From: Paraburkholderia solitsugae
GTDB lineage: Bacteria > Pseudomonadota > Gammaproteobacteria > Burkholderiales > Burkholderiaceae
NCBI RefSeq assembly: GCF_013177695.1
Contig: NZ_WOEY01000091.1
Coordinates: 1-64,000 of the forward strand
Direction: 5' to 3'
Length of the DNA: 64,000 nt
Below are positions 35,959 through 43,435 of this stretch, in pieces (the first letter of the stretch is position 1; the number at the start of each line of letters is the position of its first letter). The notes under the pieces were generated by a model. That model was not told where the DNA came from. It worked only from the letters and a program-made list of their open reading frames with translations, and ran no database searches. A program made the translations under genes and the position numbers.

Positions 35959-36866
35959 TCAAGCCAAATAAAACCCTTTCCACCAGTGTGCTGACGTTCG
36001 GATTCCTGTTTCTGTACATCCCGATCATCAGTCTCGTGGTGTTCTCGTTCAACGAGTCGAAGCTCGTCACGATCTGGTCCGGCTTCTCGCTGAAATGGTA
36101 CGCCGCGTTGCTGCAGGACGACGAGTTGCTGACCGCTGCCTGGTTGTCCTTGAAGATCGGTCTGATGACCGCGTGCGCGTCGGTCGTGATCGGTACATGG
36201 GCCGGCTTCGTGCTGGCCCGTTTCGGGCGCTTTCGGGGCTTCACGCTGTTCGCCGGGATGATCAACGCGCCGCTCGTGATTCCTGAAGTGATTCAGGGCA
36301 TTTCGCTGCTGCTGCTGTTCGTGGCGATGGAACAGATGCTCGGCTGGCCGAAGGGTCGCGGCGTCGTCACGATGTGGATCGGTCACGTGATGCTGTGCGT
36401 CTCCTATGTGGCGATCATCGTGCAGTCACGCGTGAAGGAGTTGAACCGATCGCTCGAAGAAGCCGCCCTCAACCTGGGCGCGACTCCGCTCAAGGTGTTT
36501 TTCGTTATTACCTTGCCGCTGATCTCGCAGGCGTTGATGTCCGGCTGGCTGCTGTCGTTCACGCTGTCGATCGACGACCTCGTGCTGTCCGCGTTCCTGT
36601 CGGGTCCGGGCTCCACTACGCTGCCGCTCGTCGTGTTCTCCCGTGTCCGCCTCGGCCTGAATCCGGAGATGAATGCACTGGCGACGATCTTCATCAGTCT
36701 GGTGACGATTGGGGTGGTCAGCGTGAATACGCTGCTGGTCGCCAAAGAGCGTAAGCGCCTGCGCGATATGCAAGCAGCCTTGACGGTGGCCGAAGCCGCC
36801 GATGCAGGTCCCGCCGCGCCACAACCCGCAACGGCGCGCAAGTCGCTCGATACGGCACGCGCATAA
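35955..36866 (+). CDS. potI: Polyamine ABC transporter permease PotI
   Basis: A 303-residue permease with about six helices. The EAA loop is LEEAALNLGATPLKVFFVITLPLISQALMSGW, and the final helix block ends at VSVNTLLVAKERKRLR. About 35 disordered Ala-rich residues close the protein. ATG 35955 overlaps the potH stop (ATGA). An outer-membrane barrel gene follows 38 bases downstream, probably on the same message. Confidence 0.9.
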   Translation: MIKPNKTLSTSVLTFGFLFLYIPIISLVVFSFNESKLVTIWSGFSLKWYAALLQDDELLTAAWLSLKIGLMTACASVVIGTWAGFVLARFGRFRGFTLFAGMINAPLVIPEVIQGISLLLLFVAMEQMLGWPKGRGVVTMWIGHVMLCVSYVAIIVQSRVKELNRSLEEAALNLGATPLKVFFVITLPLISQALMSGWLLSFTLSIDDLVLSAFLSGPGSTTLPLVVFSRVRLGLNPEMNALATIFISLVTIGVVSVNTLLVAKERKRLRDMQAALTVAEAADAGPAAPQPATARKSLDTARA

Positions 36867-36904
36867 GAAGTCCTTTTGCAATACGACCAATAAGGAGAAT
36901 TCGC

Positions 36905-38491
36905 ATGAGAAAGAAGCTCATCTGTCTGTTGGTGGCGGGAAGTTTGCCGGGCTTTGCCATGGCAGATACCACTAGCGACCAGATCAAGGCGCTACAGGCC
37001 CAGCTCAATGCACTGCAAAAGGAAGTGAAGCAGTTGCGCTCGGAAGCGGCAACCAGGCCGAAAGCTGCAGCGGCTGCCGCCGCGCCTGCCCCTGCCTCGG
37101 CAGTGGCCGCTGCGCCGGTCGATATCTCCTCGCCGGATTACGGCAAGGCGCAAGCGACGCTGACCAACGATCAGGTCGATACGATGAAGCAGCAGCTCGC
37201 CAACCAGCAACTGAAGGTCGATTCGCTGGTGGATGCGCAGAATACCGGTCCGATCGCCGGTCTGTCGGTGACGGGCTATATCGATCCGACCTACGTGTAT
37301 AACCGCGCGGCAAGCAGTTCGTCGTTCCTGTTCGCGAACCACGAAAGCAGCTACAACTACTTCAACAGTACGTTCGGCGATCTGTACCTCGACATCAAGA
37401 AGACCTTCGGTGTCGGCCCGATGGCGCCGTCGGCCGAAATCACGTTGATGCCGAACCGCGGCAACGGCATCACGTTGCTGACAAACGAGCACGGCAATAT
37501 CGGCAACAACATTCTGAATACGGCGGTCGTGACCGTCCCTGTGACGGCAACGACGACCTTCGTAGCCGGTTTGATGCCGAGCTTCGGCGGCTACGAAGTG
37601 CAGCAGTCGAACCAGATGCTGACGCTTACGCACAACCTGCTGTATGACTTCTCCGATCCGGGCAGCTATATCGGCGTCGGCGTGAACTACACGGGCGACA
37701 ACAGCAACTGGGCATGGAAGTTCATGCTGGGCAACGAACAGTACCGCACGTATGGTTCGGTGGTGCAGACAGGCACCAACGCGCTGGGCGACCCGATCAC
37801 CAGCAGCAACAAGATCCCGACCTTCACGGCCCGCCTCGACTACACGTGGTCGAGCGCGCTGGATATTGGCGGTTCGTTCAACATCGGTCGTCAGACGCTC
37901 TCGGCTTCCACGCAGAACGTGAACGGCAACACGATTCCGGTGTACGGCGTGGGCGGTCAGGCATCCAGCGCCTTCGGCACGTTCTTCTTCGGCGAAGCGG
38001 ACATGGCCTACACGCTGGCTGACGTGACGTACAACGCAGAAGTCGACTACGGCCAGCAGCAGAACGCCGCATTCAATGGCGGGCAGGCGCAGTGGTACGG
38101 TCTGTCGCTGCTCGCACACCGCAAGTTCAGCTTGCCGGTGGTGGGCCGCATGGGCGCGACCGCCCGTTACGACGTGCTGGTTGACCAGAAGAACGGCGGC
38201 GGCGGCGGTGGCGTTGCGTTGAACGCGAACGGCATGGATACGGCGGACGGCTTCGGTATCGGCGCGGACTGTCTCGCCAATTCGAAGGCGAGCGGCGGTC
38301 TCGGCTTCGAGTGCAAGGGCGCAATCCATCAGGACGCCGCGCTCGATCTGTTGTTCTACCCGACCCAGCAGATCACGGTCAAGGTGGAATATCGCCACGA
38401 CTGGGCGAACAAGCAGGTGTTCCTGAAGAACGACGGTTCGTACGGCAAGTCCAACGACCTGCTCGCGACGCAGTTCATCTACTCGTTCTAA
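36905..38491 (+). CDS. Outer-membrane barrel protein (DUF3138-like porin)
   Basis: A 528-residue protein. It has a signal peptide MRKKLICLLVAGSLPGFAMA, then a coiled-coil stretch DQIKALQAQLNALQKEVKQLRS, an Ala/Pro linker and a second helical segment (VDTMKQQLANQQLKVDSLVD). Residues about 115-528 are repeated amphipathic beta strands ending in the aromatic TQFIYSF, typical of a barrel. From memory it fits the DUF3138 family found beside transporters in Burkholderia. Its place right after potI suggests a route for polyamines across the outer membrane (inference). AAGGAG lies at good spacing before ATG 36905. Confidence 0.78.
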   Translation: MRKKLICLLVAGSLPGFAMADTTSDQIKALQAQLNALQKEVKQLRSEAATRPKAAAAAAAPAPASAVAAAPVDISSPDYGKAQATLTNDQVDTMKQQLANQQLKVDSLVDAQNTGPIAGLSVTGYIDPTYVYNRAASSSSFLFANHESSYNYFNSTFGDLYLDIKKTFGVGPMAPSAEITLMPNRGNGITLLTNEHGNIGNNILNTAVVTVPVTATTTFVAGLMPSFGGYEVQQSNQMLTLTHNLLYDFSDPGSYIGVGVNYTGDNSNWAWKFMLGNEQYRTYGSVVQTGTNALGDPITSSNKIPTFTARLDYTWSSALDIGGSFNIGRQTLSASTQNVNGNTIPVYGVGGQASSAFGTFFFGEADMAYTLADVTYNAEVDYGQQQNAAFNGGQAQWYGLSLLAHRKFSLPVVGRMGATARYDVLVDQKNGGGGGGVALNANGMDTADGFGIGADCLANSKASGGLGFECKGAIHQDAALDLLFYPTQQITVKVEYRHDWANKQVFLKNDGSYGKSNDLLATQFIYSF

Positions 38492-38524
38492 CGCCTTGCA
38501 TTGAGGTGTGGGAGTGCCGGAGCG

Positions 38525-38556
38525 AGGTGCCCGTCGACAGACGTCGTCGGGCACCT
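38525..38556. terminator. Hairpin between the porin gene and the LysR gene
   Basis: AGGTGCCCG / CGGGCACCT (38525-38533 with 38548-38556) pairs over nine bases, with further internal pairing. It lies 33 bases after the porin stop and 12 beyond the convergent LysR stop. No T-run follows on the plus strand, so it may act with Rho or only as a 3' stabiliser. Confidence 0.45.
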
Positions 38557-38567
38557 GACGCAAAAAT

Positions 38568-39494
38568 TCAGCGCTTCGCGTGCTGCTTCTTTATCTGCGC
38601 TTCACAGAAGGACGTGAAATGCCGCACAACCTGTCGCGGCTTCATGTTGCGCGACTGTGCAATGCCCAACGTGGCGGCTGCCACGTCGTCCTTGAACCGT
38701 TTGACGACGAAATCCTCACCGTCCACGGTATGGGTCGATTTGAGCGGAAAGTTCAGGATGCTGTATCCGAGACCGTTCGCCACCATACCGCGCACCACCT
38801 CGGGTTGTGCGGACTTGAACGCCGGGACCGGACGCTCGCCCACCGCGTCGAACAGCCCCGCAAAATATTCCCGGCTATGGGGCAGGTCGAGCATCACGTA
38901 GGGCTCCCCCACCAGATTCGCGAGCGCGATCGAGCGATGTTGGGCCAGATGGTGCGTTTTCGGGAGGATGACGTACGGCGGCAGCGTCAGCATCGGCAGG
39001 AATTCAATGTCGTCGGTCAGATCAATGCTGTAGGTCAGCGCGAGGTCGAGCGATCCGTCGTGCAGGCCCGTGAACAAATCTTCCTGATGCGCTTCCCGCG
39101 TCTGGAATACGACGCCGGCATGTTGGGCCACAAAGTGACTGATGAGACCCGGCAGCAACGGCGGCGCAAGCGAGACCAGGCAGCCGAGCGCAATCCCGCC
39201 CGATATGCCGGTATCCATTCCGCGTGCAGCAACCTGCAGCTCTTCCGCATTCTTGAGCAGGTCACGCGTTTTGCCGAGCATCTCGCGCCCTGCCTGGGTC
39301 AGGGAAAGCCCGGAGGCGTGGTGACGGATGAACAGTTGCACACCAAAGGATTCCTCCAGCTCTGCAATCGCCGTAGAAATCGAGGGTTGCGAAATGTGCA
39401 GAACTTTTGAGGCGCCGGTGAATGACAGCGCTTCTGCCGTCACGACAAAGTATCGCAGCTGACGCAGCGAATACCGAAGCAGAGGGCTTTCCAT
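38568..39494 (-). CDS. LysR-family regulator
   Basis: A 308-residue LysR protein. The N-terminal helix-turn-helix is LRQLRYFVVTAEALSFTGASKVLHISQPSISTAIAELEESFGVQLF, with the usual effector domain after about residue 95. It is divergent from the flavin monooxygenase operon (180 bases between starts), the classic layout for a LysR regulator and its target, and a palindromic site lies between them. The inducer is likely a substrate or intermediate of that operon (inference). Confidence 0.9.
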   Translation of the reverse strand: MESPLLRYSLRQLRYFVVTAEALSFTGASKVLHISQPSISTAIAELEESFGVQLFIRHHASGLSLTQAGREMLGKTRDLLKNAEELQVAARGMDTGISGGIALGCLVSLAPPLLPGLISHFVAQHAGVVFQTREAHQEDLFTGLHDGSLDLALTYSIDLTDDIEFLPMLTLPPYVILPKTHHLAQHRSIALANLVGEPYVMLDLPHSREYFAGLFDAVGERPVPAFKSAQPEVVRGMVANGLGYSILNFPLKSTHTVDGEDFVVKRFKDDVAAATLGIAQSRNMKPRQVVRHFTSFCEAQIKKQHAKR

Positions 39495-39580
39495 TGACCT
39501 GTTCCCATGAAAAAAATCATTCAGGAGACGCCGCGCAGGGCGCTCGATTCCACGCTGATTATCTCGCGCTCTGCATAGCT

Positions 39581-39594
39581 AAAACAAATGTTTT
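39581..39594. promoter_or_regulatory. Candidate LysR operator
   Basis: AAAACA-AA-TGTTTT is a perfect palindrome with two central bases; the wider sequence GCAT-N4-AAAACA...TGTTTTGCAT extends the symmetry in part. It is 80 bases before the monooxygenase start and 87 before the LysR start, within AT-rich DNA. Confidence 0.45.
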
Positions 39595-39673
39595 GCATTT
39601 TTTAAATATGTTTTTCAGATGTGATCTATCCGCGTAGATTTCTTTCATCAGTGGATCTTGCAAGGAGATAGCC

Positions 39674-40999
39674 GTGACAGTTGAAAGAACGTCAATCGAT
39701 ACGCTTGTGGTCGGCGCCGGTCAGGCCGGCGTGGCCATGAGTGAACACCTGAGCAAACTCGGGGTGCCCCACCTCGTTCTGGAGCGCGATCGTATCGCCG
39801 AACGCTGGCGCACGGGACGGTGGGATTCTCTGGTTGCCAATGGTCCGGCCTGGCACGATCGTTTCCCGGGCATGGAGTTCGACGATCTCGACCCCGATGC
39901 CTTCGCCTCGAAAGATCGGGTGGCGGATTATTTTGAAGCCTATGCCAGGAAGTTCAACGCACCCATCCGCACGGGTGTGGAAGTGACGAAGGTGGTACGC
40001 AATGCCGGCCGGCCGGGCTTCACCGTTGAAACCACGAAAGGCGTGATCGAGGCCAACCGCGTGGTTGTCACGACCGGGCCTTTTCAGCGCCCGGTTATCC
40101 CGCCGATCGCGCCTGAAGCCGGGGAGCTCACGCAGATCCACTCCGCCGAGTATCGTAATCCGCAGCAACTGCCCGAGGGTGGGGTTCTGGTGGTCGGCGC
40201 CGGGTCATCGGGGGTGCAGATCGCGGATGAACTGCAGCGCGCCGGCAAGCAGGTTTACCTCTCGGTTGGCGCGCACGATCGTCCTCCACGCGCCTATCGC
40301 AATCGTGACTTTTGCTGGTGGCTGGGCGTGCTCGGCGAATGGGATGCGGAGGTCATGAGGCCGGGCAGGGAACATGTGACCATTGCCGTAAGCGGTGCGC
40401 GTGGTGGCCATACGGTTGACTTCCGGCGGCTTGCCAATCAGGGGATCACGCTCGTCGGTTTGACGAAATCGTTCCATGACGGTGTGGTGACCTTCGAATC
40501 GGATCTGGCTGACAACCTGGCTCGCGGCGACGAGAACTATCTGTCTTTGCTGAATGCCGCTGACGCCTATATTGCCCGCAATGGTCTCGATCTCCCGGAA
40601 GAACCTGAAGCCCGCCATATGCTCCCGGATCCGGAATGCGTGACCCATCCCATTCCTGAACTCGATCTGGCCCGGGCCGGCGTGACCTCGATCGTGTGGG
40701 CAACCGGCTATGCCGTCGATTACAACTGGCTGCATGTCAACGCTTTCGACGCAAACGGTAAGCCGAAACATCAGCGCGGCGTGTCGATCGAGCCTGGCGT
40801 TTATTTCCTGGGTCTGCCGTGGCTGTCGCGTCGTGGCTCCGCTTTCATCTGGGGCGTCTGGCACGACGCCAAGCATATTGCCGACCATATCGTCACGCAG
40901 CGCAAATATCTCTCCTACCGCGATGCCTCGGAACGCCAGGCAGAAGACGGTCGCGAGATCTACGAAGCAAAATTTCTTCCGAGTACTGAGGTCCACTAA
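39674..40999 (+). CDS. Flavin-containing monooxygenase-like NAD(P)/FAD protein
   Basis: A 441-residue flavoprotein from GTG 39674, supported by AAGGAG upstream. FAD fold: VVGAGQAGVAMSEHLSKLGVPHLVLER, then the conserved RWRTGRWDSL. The NADPH fold is VLVVGAGSSGVQIADELQRAGKQVYL, and IVWATGYAVDYNWL is the ATG-loop of FMO/Baeyer-Villiger relatives. It would oxidise a nitrogen, sulfur or carbonyl in the cluster substrate. Neighbours (Rid protein, deacylase) favour an N-containing compound. It shares a base with the Rid gene (TAATG). Confidence 0.85.
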   Translation: MTVERTSIDTLVVGAGQAGVAMSEHLSKLGVPHLVLERDRIAERWRTGRWDSLVANGPAWHDRFPGMEFDDLDPDAFASKDRVADYFEAYARKFNAPIRTGVEVTKVVRNAGRPGFTVETTKGVIEANRVVVTTGPFQRPVIPPIAPEAGELTQIHSAEYRNPQQLPEGGVLVVGAGSSGVQIADELQRAGKQVYLSVGAHDRPPRAYRNRDFCWWLGVLGEWDAEVMRPGREHVTIAVSGARGGHTVDFRRLANQGITLVGLTKSFHDGVVTFESDLADNLARGDENYLSLLNAADAYIARNGLDLPEEPEARHMLPDPECVTHPIPELDLARAGVTSIVWATGYAVDYNWLHVNAFDANGKPKHQRGVSIEPGVYFLGLPWLSRRGSAFIWGVWHDAKHIADHIVTQRKYLSYRDASERQAEDGREIYEAKFLPSTEVH

Positions 41000-41436
41000 T
41001 GAGCCAGCCCACGCACACCCGCATCCGCATGTTCAACACCAAGGATACCTATCCGAACCAGACGCTGGATAACGACCTCTGTCAGGCCGTGCGCGCCGGC
41101 AACACCGTCTATGTGCGCGGTCAGGTTGGCACCGATTTCGAAGGCCACCTGGTCGGGCTCGGCGACCCGGGTGCCCAGGCGAGGCAAGCGATGCAGAACG
41201 TCAAGCAGTTGCTGGAAGAGGCGGGCAGCGATATGTCCCACATCGTCAAGACCACCACCTACCTGATCGACCCGCGCTATCGCGAGCCGGTGTACCAGGA
41301 GGTCGGCAAGTGGCTCAAGGGTGTGTTCCCCATTTCTACCGGCCTGGTGGTGAGCGCGCTCGGCCAACCGCAGTGGCTGATGGAGATCGACGTGATCGCG
41401 GTGATCCCGGATGGCTGGAAGCCGGCTCAGGCCTAA
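40999..41436 (+). CDS. Rid-family (YjgF/UK114) protein lacking the usual Arg
   Basis: A 145-residue protein of the Rid superfamily, with VYVRGQVGTDFEGHLVGLGDPGAQARQAMQNVKQLLEEAGSDMSHIVKTTTYL and the C-terminal WLMEIDVIAVIP. In archetypal RidA an Arg in the segment before this motif binds the imine carboxylate; here that position reads PISTGLVV, so the Arg is absent. It therefore probably belongs to a non-RidA subgroup with another role. The start overlaps the monooxygenase stop by one base. Confidence 0.85.
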   Translation: MSQPTHTRIRMFNTKDTYPNQTLDNDLCQAVRAGNTVYVRGQVGTDFEGHLVGLGDPGAQARQAMQNVKQLLEEAGSDMSHIVKTTTYLIDPRYREPVYQEVGKWLKGVFPISTGLVVSALGQPQWLMEIDVIAVIPDGWKPAQA

Positions 41437-41446
41437 GGAGCAGGAC

Positions 41447-42124
41447 ATGACTTTCTCTATCGTCGGACGTTGCGCGGAGACGGGGCAACTCGGGATCGCC
41501 ATCAGCTCTTCCAGTATCGCGGTGGGTGCTCGATGCCCCTGGGTACGGGCGGGAGTGGGTGCGGTGGCGACCCAGAACGTCACCCTGCCTGCCCTCGGCC
41601 CGCAGATTCTCGACCTCCTCGAAAACCAGCCGATCGAGCCTGCCGCGGCCCTGGACCGGGCGCTCAGCGCCAACGGCTGGAGCGAGTATCGCCAGGTGAC
41701 GGTGATCGATGGCCAGGGCCGTACCGCGTTCTTTAGCGGTAAAGAAACACTGGGTTTACACAACGCTGTGGCGGGTGAGCAGTGCGTAGCCGCCGGCAAC
41801 TTATTGGCGGGTGTTCAGGTCATCGAGGCGATGGTTCAGGCGTTCGAGAATGCGCCTGGGATGCTTGCCGATCGCCTGCTGGTAGCCATGCATGCCGCGA
41901 TGGCGGCCGGTGGCGAGGCAGGGCCCGTGCACTCGGCGGCGCTCAAGGTCGTGGGCGAGGTGAGCTGGCCGATCGTCGATCTGCGCGTCGACTGGGCGGA
42001 GGAAGACCCAATCGGCCAATTGGGCGCGCTCTGGCAAGCCTACCGGCCGCAGATGCAGGACTACCTCGCGCGTGCGTTGAACCCGACCGCGGCGCCCAGC
42101 TACGGGGTACCGGGCAATGAGTGA
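41447..42124 (+). CDS. DUF1028 family protein (Ntn-hydrolase fold)
   Basis: A 225-residue DUF1028 protein: MTFSIVGRCAETGQLGIAISSSSIAVGARCPWVRAGVGAVATQN is the family start, and VAAGNLLAGVQVIEAM with GGEAGPVHSAAL are later motifs. The fold is related to Ntn-hydrolases, but the reaction is not known. These proteins often sit beside Rid and M20 genes. AAGGAG precedes ATG 41447. It overlaps the deacylase gene by eight bases. Confidence 0.85.
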   Translation: MTFSIVGRCAETGQLGIAISSSSIAVGARCPWVRAGVGAVATQNVTLPALGPQILDLLENQPIEPAAALDRALSANGWSEYRQVTVIDGQGRTAFFSGKETLGLHNAVAGEQCVAAGNLLAGVQVIEAMVQAFENAPGMLADRLLVAMHAAMAAGGEAGPVHSAALKVVGEVSWPIVDLRVDWAEEDPIGQLGALWQAYRPQMQDYLARALNPTAAPSYGVPGNE

Positions 42125-43280
42125 AATGTCCAGCCGTGAGCTGCTCGAACGACTGATCGGTTTCGCTACCGTCAGTCGGGACTCCAACCTGGAACTGATC
42201 GCTTTCATCCAGCATTACCTGGCGGAACTCGGCGTGGAGAGCGAGCTGTTCTACAACCCGGAGCGCACCAAGGCCAACCTGTTCGCCACCATTGGTCCTC
42301 GTGACCGGGGTGGCGTTGTGCTTTCCGGCCATACCGATGTGGTGCCGGTGGATGGGCAGGCCTGGACGGTGGAGCCGTTCCGTCTCACCGAGAGAGACGG
42401 GCGGCTGTACGGTCGCGGCACGGCCGACATGAAGGGCTTCATCGCCTCCGTGTTGGCGGCAGTACCGGTCTTTCTCAAGCGGCCGCTGAAGCTGCCGGTA
42501 CACCTTGCCTTCTCCTATGACGAGGAAGTGGGATGCCTTGGTGTGCGACCGATGTTGGCGGAATTGGAAAAGCGTCCGCACAAACCGCGTCTGTGCCTGA
42601 TCGGCGAACCTACCGACTTGAAGCCGGTTTTGGGCCATAAGGCCAAGCTGGCGATGCGCTGCCAGGTGAAAGGGGCTGCCTGCCACTCGGCCTACGCACC
42701 CTATGGCGTCAACGCTATCCACTATGCGGCGCGACTGATCGGCAGGTTGGAAGAGATCGGCTCGGAGCTGGCACAGCCTGAACATCACGATCAGCGCTTT
42801 GATCCGCCGTTCTCGACAGTGCAGACCGGCGTAATCAAAGGGGGGCGTGCGCTGAACATCGTGCCGGCTGAATGCGAATTCGATTTCGAGGTGCGCGCCT
42901 TGCCAGGCTTCCACGCCTACGACGTGGCGGATGAGTTGCAGATCTACGCCGAGGCCGAACTGCTGCCGAAGATGCGTTCTGTGCAGCCCGATACTGACAT
43001 TCGCTTTCAGTCGCTCTCCGCCTACCCGGGATTAGCCACCTCGCCCGACAGCGAAGCGGCACGCCTGTTGGCATTGCTGAGCGGTTCCACCGAGTTCGGT
43101 ACGGTGGCCTTCGGCACCGAGGGCGGACTGTTCGACCAGGCAGGCATTCCCACCGTGGTCTGCGGGCCGGGAAGCATGGATCAAGGGCACAAACCTGACG
43201 AATTTATTACCGTCGAGCAACTGACCCGCTGCGATGCAATGTTGGCTAGCCTAGCCGAATACCTCTCGCGCCCAGTCTGA
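42117..43280 (+). CDS. M20-family deacylase (ArgE-like)
   Basis: A 387-residue metallopeptidase-family enzyme. Metal ligands sit in LSGHTDVVPVDG, YGRGTADMKGF, YDEEVGCLG (Glu pair), GEPTD and the C-terminal MDQGHKPDE. It resembles N-acetylornithine deacetylase, but its setting with a monooxygenase, Rid and DUF1028 proteins, away from arginine genes, suggests it cleaves another N-acyl amino acid or amide. Overlap with DUF1028 is ATGAGTGA. It is the last gene of the operon. Confidence 0.88.
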   Translation: MSEMSSRELLERLIGFATVSRDSNLELIAFIQHYLAELGVESELFYNPERTKANLFATIGPRDRGGVVLSGHTDVVPVDGQAWTVEPFRLTERDGRLYGRGTADMKGFIASVLAAVPVFLKRPLKLPVHLAFSYDEEVGCLGVRPMLAELEKRPHKPRLCLIGEPTDLKPVLGHKAKLAMRCQVKGAACHSAYAPYGVNAIHYAARLIGRLEEIGSELAQPEHHDQRFDPPFSTVQTGVIKGGRALNIVPAECEFDFEVRALPGFHAYDVADELQIYAEAELLPKMRSVQPDTDIRFQSLSAYPGLATSPDSEAARLLALLSGSTEFGTVAFGTEGGLFDQAGIPTVVCGPGSMDQGHKPDEFITVEQLTRCDAMLASLAEYLSRPV

Positions 43281-43435
43281 TTCAATCTCCGCGCTGGAAC
43301 CGCATCGATTCGTTGATCACTTTTTGCACCTCAACCCTTATTTGTACCCATTAAGAAGTGGTGGAGCAGACCGTTAAGCCCTTTGTGCCCCGTTGGTATT
43401 TTTGTTGTTCGCACGCCTGCTTACCAGGTCTACCC

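Noticed and set aside
42117..43280. argE for arginine biosynthesis
   Set aside because: It lies in a coupled catabolic operon under a LysR gene, not with arginine genes, so only the family is assigned.
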